In this document: positions 7,962 to 18,576 of the stretch, one piece after another | Layout: each line of letters opens with the position of its first letter | How positions within the stretch are numbered: the first letter of the stretch is position 1 | From: Clostridium grantii DSM 8605 | GTDB lineage: Bacteria > Bacillota > Clostridia > Clostridiales > Clostridiaceae | Length of the DNA stretch: 64,000 bases | NCBI RefSeq assembly: GCF_900129965.1 | Contig: NZ_FQXM01000003.1 | Coordinates: 62,001-126,000 of the forward strand | Direction: 5' to 3' | The notes under the pieces: model-generated | What the model was told of the DNA's origin: nothing | Database searches by the model: none | Seen by the model: only the letters and a program-made list of their open reading frames with translations | Position numbers and translations under genes: made by a program

Positions 7962-9563
7962 TTATTCTTTAATTAAATTAGAGTTACTTTTATATATTTG
8001 GTAATTTATATTAGGAAATATATTATCAATTTCTTCAATTTTAAGCAGTTTATCCGAATCCACTTCATTATTTAATATTTCAATATAAAGAGTATTAAAT
8101 ATTTCCACGTGGCTCTTAACTCTTTTTATAGCATAATTTACCGTTGTATCATTCTTAATTATAAAAGACCAATCTGAGGCTTCTGCTAACATTAATTCTC
8201 TAGCTGCTTGATTTAAAGCTCTTTCTATAAGAGGGTCAGGTTCATTATACATATCAGCAAGAGATATCATTTTTCTTGCACATTTATGAATTTCCCTGTA
8301 AATCCAATCATTTGTATGATTAAGCCAAACTGAAAAATCACCATTTTCCCCCCAAGTGGAAGCAGCTGGTGTACAGCATTGTACTATTGGGTGCTTTTCT
8401 AGATATTCAGATGGAGTTATCATTTCAAAATTAGTTAATTCTTTATTTAAAGACTTTATAAATTCTTTTATGAAATCAGTGCCTTCAAACCACCAATGTC
8501 CAAATAACTCTGTATCGTAAGGACAAGTTATTATTGGTTTTACAGTCATATGATCACTAACTCTATTTATTTGAAATTCTCTACTTTTTATAAAGTGTTC
8601 AGCATGTTGCTTAACCATTTCCATTGCTTTATTACGATTATATATATCTTTGTTTTCTGTAGCTCCAGTTATTTTATAATATTTAATTCCTGTGTCTACT
8701 CTTATACCATTTTGATTAATATAAGGTGCCACATATGTCATGTCTAATTCATGTCCTATATCTCTATAAAACTCTCTGTAATTTACATCACCTGGATACC
8801 CCATGTAATTACTCCAAACTTGATGAGATGCTTCTATGTCCCTTCCAAAAACCGCCACTCCATTTTTTGATGATATAGGAGCATAGGTTCCATAATTTGG
8901 TTTAGGAGAAGCATTTAGAACTGCTGTGTTTTCACCGATAAAATACTCTAATCCATATTCTTTTAAAAGAGAATCTAGCTCGTATGTATAAGCACACTCA
9001 GGAAGCCAAATCCCTTTTGGTGCGTGCCCCAAACATTCACTATAACTTTCTACTGCTGTAGCAATTTGTGCTTTAACTGTTTCTTTATTTACTAATAGTA
9101 GTGGTAATAATCCATGTGTAGCTGAACAAGTAATTATTTCAAGACAACCTACTTTATCAAATTTTTTAAAAGCATTCATTATTCTAAAATCGTACTTTTC
9201 ATAGGTTTCTAAAAGATTTTTAAACCTTTTGTTATAAAAGTTGGCTACTCTAAATAATTCAGCACTATTTTCAGTTCTAATTAATTCTTTATCTGATAAT
9301 TCTATTGATTTAGTTAAATATTCAAGATATCTTTTATTTAAATACTCATCTTGGAGCATAGTCATCAATGTAGGAGTTATTGACATTGTGATTTTGAAAT
9401 TTATTTTTTCTTGTATTAGCTCATCATATGCTATTATTAGTGGTAAATAACATTCATTAATTGCTTCAAATAGCCATCTTTCTTCTAATGCATCCTCATC
9501 ATCTGGATGACGAGTAAATGGCAAATGACTATGCAAAACAATTGATACATATCCCTTAGTCAA
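7962..9563 (-). CDS. GH57 1,4-alpha-glucan branching enzyme (DUF1957 type)
   Basis: A 533-residue glycoside hydrolase family 57 protein. The N-terminus GYVSIVLHSHLPF is the GH57 motif 1. The nucleophile is Glu189 in GIWLPEC and the acid/base is Asp350 in CPYDTELFGHWWFEG. The C-terminal helical domain has the WGENGDFSVWLN segment typical of the Thermus/Thermococcus GH57 branching enzymes. It should introduce alpha-1,6 branches into glycogen-like glucans in the cytoplasm. It lies directly downstream of a DUF4912 gene, a known genomic pairing, and the two form one leftward unit ended by the hairpin at 7895-7933. Confidence 0.9.
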   Translation of the reverse strand: MTKGYVSIVLHSHLPFTRHPDDEDALEERWLFEAINECYLPLIIAYDELIQEKINFKITMSITPTLMTMLQDEYLNKRYLEYLTKSIELSDKELIRTENSAELFRVANFYNKRFKNLLETYEKYDFRIMNAFKKFDKVGCLEIITCSATHGLLPLLLVNKETVKAQIATAVESYSECLGHAPKGIWLPECAYTYELDSLLKEYGLEYFIGENTAVLNASPKPNYGTYAPISSKNGVAVFGRDIEASHQVWSNYMGYPGDVNYREFYRDIGHELDMTYVAPYINQNGIRVDTGIKYYKITGATENKDIYNRNKAMEMVKQHAEHFIKSREFQINRVSDHMTVKPIITCPYDTELFGHWWFEGTDFIKEFIKSLNKELTNFEMITPSEYLEKHPIVQCCTPAASTWGENGDFSVWLNHTNDWIYREIHKCARKMISLADMYNEPDPLIERALNQAARELMLAEASDWSFIIKNDTTVNYAIKRVKSHVEIFNTLYIEILNNEVDSDKLLKIEEIDNIFPNINYQIYKSNSNLIKE

Positions 9564-9654
9564 TTTAAATGCCCCTTTCTGAAATCAATTACTGAAAATC
9601 ACATATTAATTTAAGCGATTTTAAGCAATTTCATGCTATTTTAAATTAATTAAG

Positions 9655-10362
9655 TTACTTTGAAGATGATAATTTTAAAGATTTTTTCATACTTTCAAAG
9701 TATTCATCAAAGAACTCTGTGTTACCAATTTCATCCTTATCAATTAATTTCTGTGATTTAGTTTTGTTCTGTTTGTCCATTAACTGATCTAAAGGTTTAT
9801 TAGAATTATTAAAGTTATTCAATTCTTGATTTTCCATTGATTGTACTGAAGATTTTGAATCAGTAAAAATTTTCTGTTCACTTTCTAAGTCTTCATTTTC
9901 TAATCTAGCTAAATCATTACTATCAGTGGAATCTAAAGCTAAACTTATTTCATTATCTTCAACTGAATGAATACTATCTTCATTAGATAAATCTAGATAA
10001 GTGACAGATTTCACAGTGGACTGAGCCTCTGGTGGAGTAACTACTTCATTAGATTTTGCTAGTGATACGTACATACCATTTAAGTGTTCTCTTCCTAATT
10101 CAAGGAAAATTTTAATATTATCATTTTCTAGCTCTATATACCAATTATCTGCTATTTTATCTAGATAAATCTTTTTGATTTCTTCTATATTTTCATTTTC
10201 AACTTGAAATACTTTCAATATTGGTTTTGATTTCTTCCAAAATTCTTCTCCGTAAACCTCATCAAAATTATTTTTTATCTTTTGCGGAATTTCGAAATAA
10301 CAAAATACTTTTTTTGCTCCTTGAACTAGTAGAGTTATAGAAGCTTTTTCTATTAATTCCAT
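9655..10362 (-). CDS. DUF4912 domain protein
   Basis: A 235-residue protein. Residues 1-115 match DUF4912: KVFCYFEIPQ at the start, a WYIEL segment, and FLELGREHLNGMYVSLAKSNEVVTPP. The C-terminal half is acidic, Ser/Asn/Glu-rich and apparently disordered, ending with FFDEYFESMKKSLKLSSSK. DUF4912 genes commonly neighbour GH57 branching enzymes, suggesting a role in glucan metabolism, but no activity is known. About 90 bases separate it from the GH57 gene, with no terminator seen between them. Confidence 0.8.
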   Translation of the reverse strand: MELIEKASITLLVQGAKKVFCYFEIPQKIKNNFDEVYGEEFWKKSKPILKVFQVENENIEEIKKIYLDKIADNWYIELENDNIKIFLELGREHLNGMYVSLAKSNEVVTPPEAQSTVKSVTYLDLSNEDSIHSVEDNEISLALDSTDSNDLARLENEDLESEQKIFTDSKSSVQSMENQELNNFNNSNKPLDQLMDKQNKTKSQKLIDKDEIGNTEFFDEYFESMKKSLKLSSSK

Positions 10363-10542
10363 TCCCTCACCTCAACTTTTATATAATAAATAATTATACC
10401 TTATAATGTAATTTATGTCACTGTAATTCCTCCTTTATTATGGAATTTTTTTGAAATTAACATGGAATTTATTCCTCTATTATCATTTAATATTTTAATA
10501 AAAAAAATAATTGTGGAAAAAATAATCACAGGAGTTGATTTT

Positions 10543-11325
10543 ATGATGTGGAATAAAAAAGCTTATAAATTATTAATTTCCTCTTTTTTGTTTATGGTAG
10601 TAATAATCAATAATTTTTTAATTATTGATAGCTTAGCTTTAAGTAGTAATACAAATTTTCATTCTACTGAAGTTGATAGTTTTATTAGTAACAATATTAA
10701 TAAATTAAATCTTAACGTTGAAATTACCGCCGACTACAATCCTGATAAACCTACTATAATTATATGCGATATTTGCGAATGTATTATGTATGTTTTTCAA
10801 GAAAATAATGTTATAGCTAAATATCCTATTTCCGGTGGTAAACCATCAACTCCCTCACCTTTAGGTACATGGACTATTATTAGTAAAGATACTTGGGGAG
10901 AAGGTTTTGGTGGTAGATGGATGGGATTTAACGTTCCATGGGGTAAATATGGAATCCACGGTACTATTTTTCCTAATTCTGTTGGTTGGAACTCTTCTCA
11001 CGGATGTATTAGAATGTACAATAATGACGTGGCAGAACTCTATAAAATAACTAAACATGGCACAAAGGTTATTATATGGGGAGGTCCTTATGGCAACTTT
11101 GGTTCTTATTTTAGAACTTTAAAACCTGGTATGAGGGGGTCTGATATATTTGAGCTTCAGGAAATACTAAAAAGCAAAGGTTACTATAAAGCTAATGCTG
11201 ATGGAATCTATGGTGACTATTTTAAAAATGTAGTACATAAATTCCAAAAAGATAATAACATGACAATCACCGATACTTTAGGGTGGAATTTTTACTCTAA
11301 ACTTGGGGTAGATTTGATAGAATAA
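10543..11325 (+). CDS. L,D-transpeptidase (YkuD) with C-terminal peptidoglycan-binding domain
   Basis: A 260-residue secreted or anchored enzyme that forms 3-3 crosslinks in peptidoglycan. The start at 10543 is chosen for the RBS AGGAG (10530-10534); upstream ATGs in frame have none. A signal/anchor segment spans about 7-33. The YkuD domain (about 68-180) has the catalytic block HG...SHGCIRM with Cys155. A PG_binding_1 domain (about 195-255: GSDIFELQEILKSKGYY, DGIYG) follows. It converges on the Lon-like protease gene and shares the hairpin at 11406-11447. Confidence 0.9.
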   Translation: MMWNKKAYKLLISSFLFMVVIINNFLIIDSLALSSNTNFHSTEVDSFISNNINKLNLNVEITADYNPDKPTIIICDICECIMYVFQENNVIAKYPISGGKPSTPSPLGTWTIISKDTWGEGFGGRWMGFNVPWGKYGIHGTIFPNSVGWNSSHGCIRMYNNDVAELYKITKHGTKVIIWGGPYGNFGSYFRTLKPGMRGSDIFELQEILKSKGYYKANADGIYGDYFKNVVHKFQKDNNMTITDTLGWNFYSKLGVDLIE

Positions 11326-11404
11326 TTTTCTATAAGTAAATATTTTGAATCTTATAGCTTTTATTCTTAAAATGTAATTCATGTAATTAGTAGTTTATGT
11401 AATA

Positions 11405-13824
<2,420 letters not shown>

Positions 13825-14085
13825 TAATCCACCTCCGCAATTTAAAAGAGTTTTGGTAACCCCCCATTTGTTTTGTTGATTATTTTATTGATTATTTTGT
13901 TGAAATTTGTTATCTATTTATATTATAAAATAATTATTATCAAATTAACATAATTATTGTCAATTTTCTAATAAAATTTTATTCTATTAAGATTTTGCAT
14001 AAGTAAAACAAAATAAAATAAGGTTTAATCTATGATATAATATAAAATAATAATCATAATCAATCTGATTAAGAGGTGATTTAAT

Positions 14086-15024
14086 ATGTATAAAAAAGGA
14101 GATTTCCACCTTCACACTTGGGCATCTGATGGAAAACTATCCCCAAAAGAAGTCGTCAGATTAGCGCAAATAGAAGGCATTGATATATTAGCAATAACCG
14201 ACCACGATAATACCAATGGATTAAATGAGGCTTTAATCGAAGGAGAAAAACTAGGTATAAAAGTTATTCCCGGAATCGAGTTATCAACTACATTAAATAA
14301 CGAAAGCATTCACATTCTAGGCTATTTTCGTAATAGTGATTATAAAAATGAAAAATTCCAACAATTCTTATCTACATTACAAGAAAAACGCTTAAATCGT
14401 GCAAAACAAATAATTGATAAATTAAAAGAATTTTTTGATATCCATATTAGCTATGAAAAAATAATTAAAGACACCCAAGGTCTTATCGCAAGACCTCACC
14501 TAGCAAAAGCCATAATAGCTGCTGGCTATCCTTATAGTTGGCAATATATTTTTGAGAACATAATAAACAACGAAAGTCCTGCTTATGTCCCAACAGAAAA
14601 AATTTCAGTATCCCAAGGCATATCAATTTTAAAAGAATATGGAGCCTTTGTAAGTCTAGCTCACCCAACACTAATAAAAAACACCCCCATAGAAGAACTC
14701 CTGAAACTAGACTTTGACGCCCTAGAGGGTATTTACCCACTAAACAAATGGGACGGTTCACAAATTTTAGATACAAGCGAAAACAATGGGGACGGTTCAC
14801 AATTTTTCAGTCACTTCACTGAATCTCCTATTTACAAGTGGGAAGAGCTTAAATTTAGAAAACTTGCTAAAGAATATAACAAAGTTCTCACCGCAGGATC
14901 TGACTACCATGGGCTAAACAAAAATGACCAAAAGCATGGTTATATTGGTAGTTGTCCTTTAGTAGGTGTAGATTTAAAAGAATTTTGGGGACGGTTCATA
15001 AGCATAAATAGTACAGATACTTAA
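14086..15024 (+). CDS. PHP-domain phosphoesterase with in-frame REP insertions
   Basis: A 312-residue PHP protein, probably a 3',5'-nucleotide or phosphate-ester hydrolase with a trinuclear metal site. Ligands are visible in FHLHTWASDG (residues 7-16), ITDHDN, GIELS, SLAHP and GSDYHG. Normal family members run from YPLN almost directly into the FRKLAKEYN segment. Here about 30 extra residues (WDGSQILDT...NNGDGSQFF...PIYKW, about 223-253) are encoded by two GGGACGGTTCAC repeats and flanking DNA. A third repeat (14987-14999), in another frame, encodes the WGRF near the C-terminus, replacing the native end. Metal ligands are kept on both sides, so it may still be active. Confidence 0.85.
   Translation: MYKKGDFHLHTWASDGKLSPKEVVRLAQIEGIDILAITDHDNTNGLNEALIEGEKLGIKVIPGIELSTTLNNESIHILGYFRNSDYKNEKFQQFLSTLQEKRLNRAKQIIDKLKEFFDIHISYEKIIKDTQGLIARPHLAKAIIAAGYPYSWQYIFENIINNESPAYVPTEKISVSQGISILKEYGAFVSLAHPTLIKNTPIEELLKLDFDALEGIYPLNKWDGSQILDTSENNGDGSQFFSHFTESPIYKWEELKFRKLAKEYNKVLTAGSDYHGLNKNDQKHGYIGSCPLVGVDLKEFWGRFISINSTDT
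14750..14761 (+). repeat. REP-like repeat copy 1 (inside PHP gene)
   Basis: GGGACGGTTCAC, read in frame as W-D-G-S. One G shorter than the full GGGGACGGTTC consensus. Confidence 0.8.
14788..14800 (+). repeat. REP-like repeat copy 2 (inside PHP gene)
   Basis: GGGGACGGTTCAC, followed by AATTTTT. Same orientation and reading frame as copy 1, giving N-G-D-G-S-Q. Confidence 0.85.
14987..14999 (+). repeat. REP-like repeat copy 3 (3' end of PHP gene)
   Basis: GGGGACGGTTCAT, read in a different frame from copies 1 and 2 (G-R-F). It lies 25 bases before the PHP stop and supplies the C-terminal residues. Confidence 0.85.
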
Positions 15025-15071
15025 CTTTTTCCTACGAGACTTACTGTTTTTTCTCTATATCTTTATAAACT

Positions 15072-15111
15072 AAAAGCAAATGTGGACATTAGCTTGTCTA
15101 CATTTGCTTTT
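15072..15111 (+). terminator. Terminator of the PHP gene
   Basis: A 17-bp stem (15072-15088 with 15095-15111, AAAAGCAAATGTGGACA and its complement with one G-U pair), a 6-base loop TTAGCT and a terminal T-run. Confidence 0.85.
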
Positions 15112-15194
15112 AATCTTTACTTGGATTCATATTCCTACAATTTTTTATATAGTTTGTACATCCATACAATTTCAAATCTTTTTCTCTCTTACAT

Positions 15195-15480
15195 CCTTTT
15201 TTCTATTGTGAACCACTCACCACTTTAGAAGTGAAAGCTTCCTCTAATCCTAGTCAACCTACAAGTAGGTAATTATTTTACGACTTATCAGTTTCCAAGG
15301 CTATGGGTTTTTTAAGAAAATCCCTTTCCGTAGTTCCTACGGTAATTTGAAAAACTAAAATTATTATAACAAATCAATAATAATTTTACAAATGCAATTA
15401 TTGTAAATAGTGTCGAACTATTTACAATAATATGCTATTCATCTCACCACCTAAGAGGTGGGAGAATTTCGCATATAAAA
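15195..15480 (-). mobile_element. IS200/IS605-derived non-coding remnant, possible omega-RNA/right-end region
   Basis: No ORF of useful length lies in 15112-15640. Read on the minus strand the segment runs from a hairpin with CCACCTCTTAGGTGG near 15455, through a perfect inverted repeat ATTGTAAATAGT/ACTATTTACAAT (about 15399-15427) and the palindrome CCGTAG-TTC-CTACGG, to GAGGAAGC, a CACTT/AAGTG hairpin, and GTGGTTCAC near 15210. The last block resembles the right end of IS605 elements downstream of tnpB, where the guide omega-RNA is encoded. This looks like an internally deleted element. The match is from memory and not searched. Confidence 0.5.
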
Positions 15481-15509
15481 AGTTAAATTTTATACCTCCA
15501 TACCCCTGT

Positions 15510-15544
15510 AAGATTGTAATCTATCGACCCTAGATTACAATCTT
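15510..15544. other. Strong hairpin downstream of the RAYT gene
   Basis: A perfect 14-bp stem (AAGATTGTAATCTA, 15510-15523, with 15531-15544) and a 7-base loop. It lies between the IS605-like remnant and the RAYT stop, and could be a terminator without a good U-tract or an element end structure. Confidence 0.6.
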
Positions 15545-15640
15545 AAATAAAGAATTTTTATTACTATATATGTAAATAAATAATAATGTAAGTTTACATA
15601 TATGAAAATATATCATTGGTCTTCTTCTTCACTATCAATG

Positions 15641-16630
15641 TCAACTTATTTCTGCTGCAATATTTGAATTTAAAAATTCTTTGATAACATCTTTATATTC
15701 TTCATTTTTACTAATAATTATTTGTCCTTTACTACACAAACTAGATAGTGAAGCTAATGTTAAGTTGCCTATTACATAACTTATGTCCTTGAAATTCATA
15801 TCGCAATATCTTCTCATCAAAAAAACAGCTATTGCCCTATATTCTGAAACTTTTCTACTGTATTTTATCAAAAAATCATCTTTGAATATATGGAATTTCT
15901 CACATAAAAATTCTATGATTTTATCTGGGTGCACAACCCTTTTAATTATTTTCGTTCCACTTATATACTCCCACACATCTTTTTCCCATTGTAAATTCTC
16001 ACCATGTGATTTATCTTCATTAATATTTTTTATATCGTTAATATCGTTAATATCAATATCATCTATTTTCAAACCTAATCTCGCTTTCACATAAGCTAAA
16101 TGCTCAATTCTTGACTTAATAGGGTCTTTACCAAAATAATTTAGAATAATATATATATTAATAAAACTATTTTCAATCTTACTATTACCACCACAGTATT
16201 CTTTCATACTAGAATATTCATAACTTTCTACGTGATCTCTAAACCCTTTTATATCTTTAGGATTATTATGTATGTATGCTGAAACTCTTTTTATTGCCCC
16301 TTGGCCGTATATTATCTTACTTTTAAATCTATCTGAAAAAACATGTCCATGCCTATTATAAGTTCTATTATAATACATTGCATAGCTTAAATTAATACCG
16401 TGCATAACCTTACTAATATCAGCTCCATTAGAGTATATTAATAAATGAGCATGTGTATCCATAATACAAAATGAGAGTATATAAACATCAAATAATTCTT
16501 TATATTTTTTTAAGTATTTAAGGAACTGTGCCTTATCTTCCTTAGATCTAAACAAAGTAATTTCACTACTACCCCTAACAATAATATGATAATAAGCTAA
16601 TCCATCCTTCTTTCTTTTCATTCTACACAT
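15641..16630 (-). CDS. REP-associated tyrosine transposase (RAYT), Y1/HUH family
   Basis: A 329-residue TnpA_REP-like protein; the start at 16630 is chosen for TTAGGAG about 10 bases ahead. The HUH metal motif is HAHLLI (about residues 63-68) and the catalytic tyrosine lies in AYIHNNPKDI. The N-terminal Y1 fold begins AYYHIIVRGS. A C-terminal HTH-like tail (RRYCDMNFKDISYVIGN) resembles extensions in firmicute RAYTs. RAYTs cut single-stranded DNA at cognate REP hairpins. The GGGGACGGTTC repeats on both sides (three plus-oriented at 14750-14999, two minus-oriented at 16855-17040) are the likely substrate. All motifs look intact. Confidence 0.85.
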   Translation of the reverse strand: MCRMKRKKDGLAYYHIIVRGSSEITLFRSKEDKAQFLKYLKKYKELFDVYILSFCIMDTHAHLLIYSNGADISKVMHGINLSYAMYYNRTYNRHGHVFSDRFKSKIIYGQGAIKRVSAYIHNNPKDIKGFRDHVESYEYSSMKEYCGGNSKIENSFINIYIILNYFGKDPIKSRIEHLAYVKARLGLKIDDIDINDINDIKNINEDKSHGENLQWEKDVWEYISGTKIIKRVVHPDKIIEFLCEKFHIFKDDFLIKYSRKVSEYRAIAVFLMRRYCDMNFKDISYVIGNLTLASLSSLCSKGQIIISKNEEYKDVIKEFLNSNIAAEIS

Positions 16631-16854
16631 AATTAACACACTCCTAACATTCTATTGAATTTAACTATTTTAGATTCTAGCCAACAGAAAGTTTTTTTAA
16701 TCAATTTTTTATAATTATTTATCAAAATTTAAGCTAGTTTTACTATGCTTGTTTTTATCCATTTCCACTTCCTAAGATTTTTTATACTAAATTACTAAAA
16801 TTTTTTATAGAAATACTGAACAGTATCCCATATTACCATATTAAGTTGATTTTT

Positions 16855-16866
16855 ATGAACCGTCCC
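16855..16866 (-). repeat. REP-like repeat copy 4
   Basis: ATGAACCGTCCC, the reverse complement of GGGACGGTTCAT, upstream of the RAYT gene and inverted relative to copies 1-3. Confidence 0.8.
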
Positions 16867-16880
16867 TATACTTTTTAAAC

Positions 16881-16920
16881 AAAAATCCACACCCAATTTT
16901 AAAATTAGGTGTGGATTTTT
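16881..16920 (-). terminator. Terminator downstream of the M18 aminopeptidase
   Basis: A 20-bp stem (AAAAATCCACACCCAATTTT with 16901-16920, one C-A mismatch) with A/T-rich ends, able to act in either direction. The rest of 16640-17039 holds REP copies 4 and 5 and a short hydrophobic ORF without a start codon. Confidence 0.8.
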
Positions 16921-17028
16921 ATTTGTTTTTTGTTTCTTCAATAATTTTTCTAATAATATTACTTATGAATCCTAATAATACTAATAGTAGTAACAAAATA
17001 TATAGATTTTTTTTATTTAACAGAATTT

Positions 17029-17040
17029 GTGACCCGTCCC
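17029..17040 (-). repeat. REP-like repeat copy 5, abutting a stop codon
   Basis: GTGACCCGTCCC, reverse complement GGGACGGGTCAC, one base different from the consensus. It begins at the last base of the aminopeptidase stop codon (17042-17040). Confidence 0.7.
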
Positions 17041-18455
17041 TAAGCTTCTAGCAAAAATGCATAGTAACCTCTCATAGTTTCGTATACATCGGCTTTTGAT
17101 ACTACTTCCCAAGGTGCGTGCATATTTTGTACTGCTACTCCGCAGTCTATTACTTCCATGCCGTATTTGGCAAGGATATAGGCAATAGTTCCACCACCGC
17201 CTTGGTCTACTTTTCCAAGCTCTGATGTTTGCCATGTTACATTATGTTTTTCCATCATACTTCTTATTTCTGCAATGTATTCTGGGTTAGCATCATTACA
17301 ACCAGACTTGCCTCTTGCACCAGTATATTTATTGAATACTATACCTTTTCCAAAGTAAGCAGCATTTCTTTTTTCCATTACACCTGGATAATTTGGGTCA
17401 TAAGCTGCACTTACATCTGAAGATAGCATTTTACTGTTTGCTAAAGCTCTTCTTAGTTTTATGCCACTATATTCGCCCAATAGTTCCATTATTTCTGCAA
17501 CGCCATTTTCGAAGAACATAGCTTGCATACCAGTTGAACCCACACTACCTATTTCTTCTTTATCAACTAATAAAGTTACTAATGTTTTCTCTGAAGAATT
17601 AATTTTCATCATTGCCTCGAAAGAAGTGTAAGAACAAACTCTGTCATCATGTCCATAAGCCATAACCATACTTCTATCTAATCCAAAATGTCTTGCTTTA
17701 CCAGCAGGTACAACTTCTAATTCAGCTGATACAAAATCTTCTTCATCAATATCATATTTTTCATTTAATAACTTCATTATATTAGCTTTAACTTTTTCCT
17801 TTTGGTCTTTATCCTTTATTGGAATACTTCCTATAAGTACATTTAAATCTTCACCTGTAATACCATCTGCTAATTTTTTTTGCATTTGGTCTCCAGCTAA
17901 ATGAATTAATAAATCTGAAATACCTACCACAGGATCATTATCATCTTCCCCTATAACTAGATTAACTGTTGTACCATCTTTTTTTATTAACACACCATGT
18001 ATTGCAAGTGGAATAGTAACCCATTGGTATTTCTTAACTCCTCCATAATAATGTGTATCAAACATAGCTAAATCTGTATCTTCATACAATGGATTTTGTT
18101 TTAAATCCAATCTTGGTGAATCTAAATGAGCTCCTAAGATGCTTAAGCCTTTTTCAATAGGTTGGTTACCAATTAAAAATAAAGCCATACTTTTACCCTT
18201 ATTATTAATGTAAACTTTATCTCCAGCTTTTAATTCACCTTTATTTTCTATGATCATATTTAAATCTTTATAGCCTTCTTTTTCTGCTAAAAATATAAAC
18301 TCATCAACACATTCTCTTTCTGTTTTACATTTTGACATGAATTGAATGTATTTATCATTTAATTGATTTAATAACTTTATATCTTCTTCGCCATACTTCT
18401 CCCATGCTAATTCATATTTTTTTTCTAAATTTTTGTTTTCAGTTATTTCTGACAT
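17040..18455 (-). CDS. M18-family aminopeptidase
   Basis: A 471-residue dodecameric-type aspartyl/leucyl aminopeptidase (ApeA/ApeB-like). It removes N-terminal residues from peptides in the cytosol with two bound metals. Motifs include LGAHLDSPRLDL (metal-binding His/Asp), VDKEEIGSVGSTG (catalytic Glu pair) and MAYGHDDRV. The C-terminus ends VQNMHAPWE...ADVYETMRGYYAFLLEA, as in full-length members. The ATG at 18455 follows GGGGGAAAATAT and is preferred to the upstream 5' extension to 18512. A REP repeat abuts the stop. Confidence 0.92.
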   Translation of the reverse strand: MSEITENKNLEKKYELAWEKYGEEDIKLLNQLNDKYIQFMSKCKTERECVDEFIFLAEKEGYKDLNMIIENKGELKAGDKVYINNKGKSMALFLIGNQPIEKGLSILGAHLDSPRLDLKQNPLYEDTDLAMFDTHYYGGVKKYQWVTIPLAIHGVLIKKDGTTVNLVIGEDDNDPVVGISDLLIHLAGDQMQKKLADGITGEDLNVLIGSIPIKDKDQKEKVKANIMKLLNEKYDIDEEDFVSAELEVVPAGKARHFGLDRSMVMAYGHDDRVCSYTSFEAMMKINSSEKTLVTLLVDKEEIGSVGSTGMQAMFFENGVAEIMELLGEYSGIKLRRALANSKMLSSDVSAAYDPNYPGVMEKRNAAYFGKGIVFNKYTGARGKSGCNDANPEYIAEIRSMMEKHNVTWQTSELGKVDQGGGGTIAYILAKYGMEVIDCGVAVQNMHAPWEVVSKADVYETMRGYYAFLLEA

Positions 18456-18576
18456 ATATTTTCCCCCTTGAAAATTAACGATTCTTTTAATACTATAATT
18501 ATTATGCCACAAAATTTTAACAATTTACAGTGTGTTATTAAAATTTCTTCTTGAATAGTAACTTTTATCAAAGAAT

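Noticed and set aside
14483..14800. Minus-strand 105-residue ORF inside the PHP gene
   Set aside because: It is antisense to a clear PHP domain and contains the REP repeats; no RBS and no family likeness.
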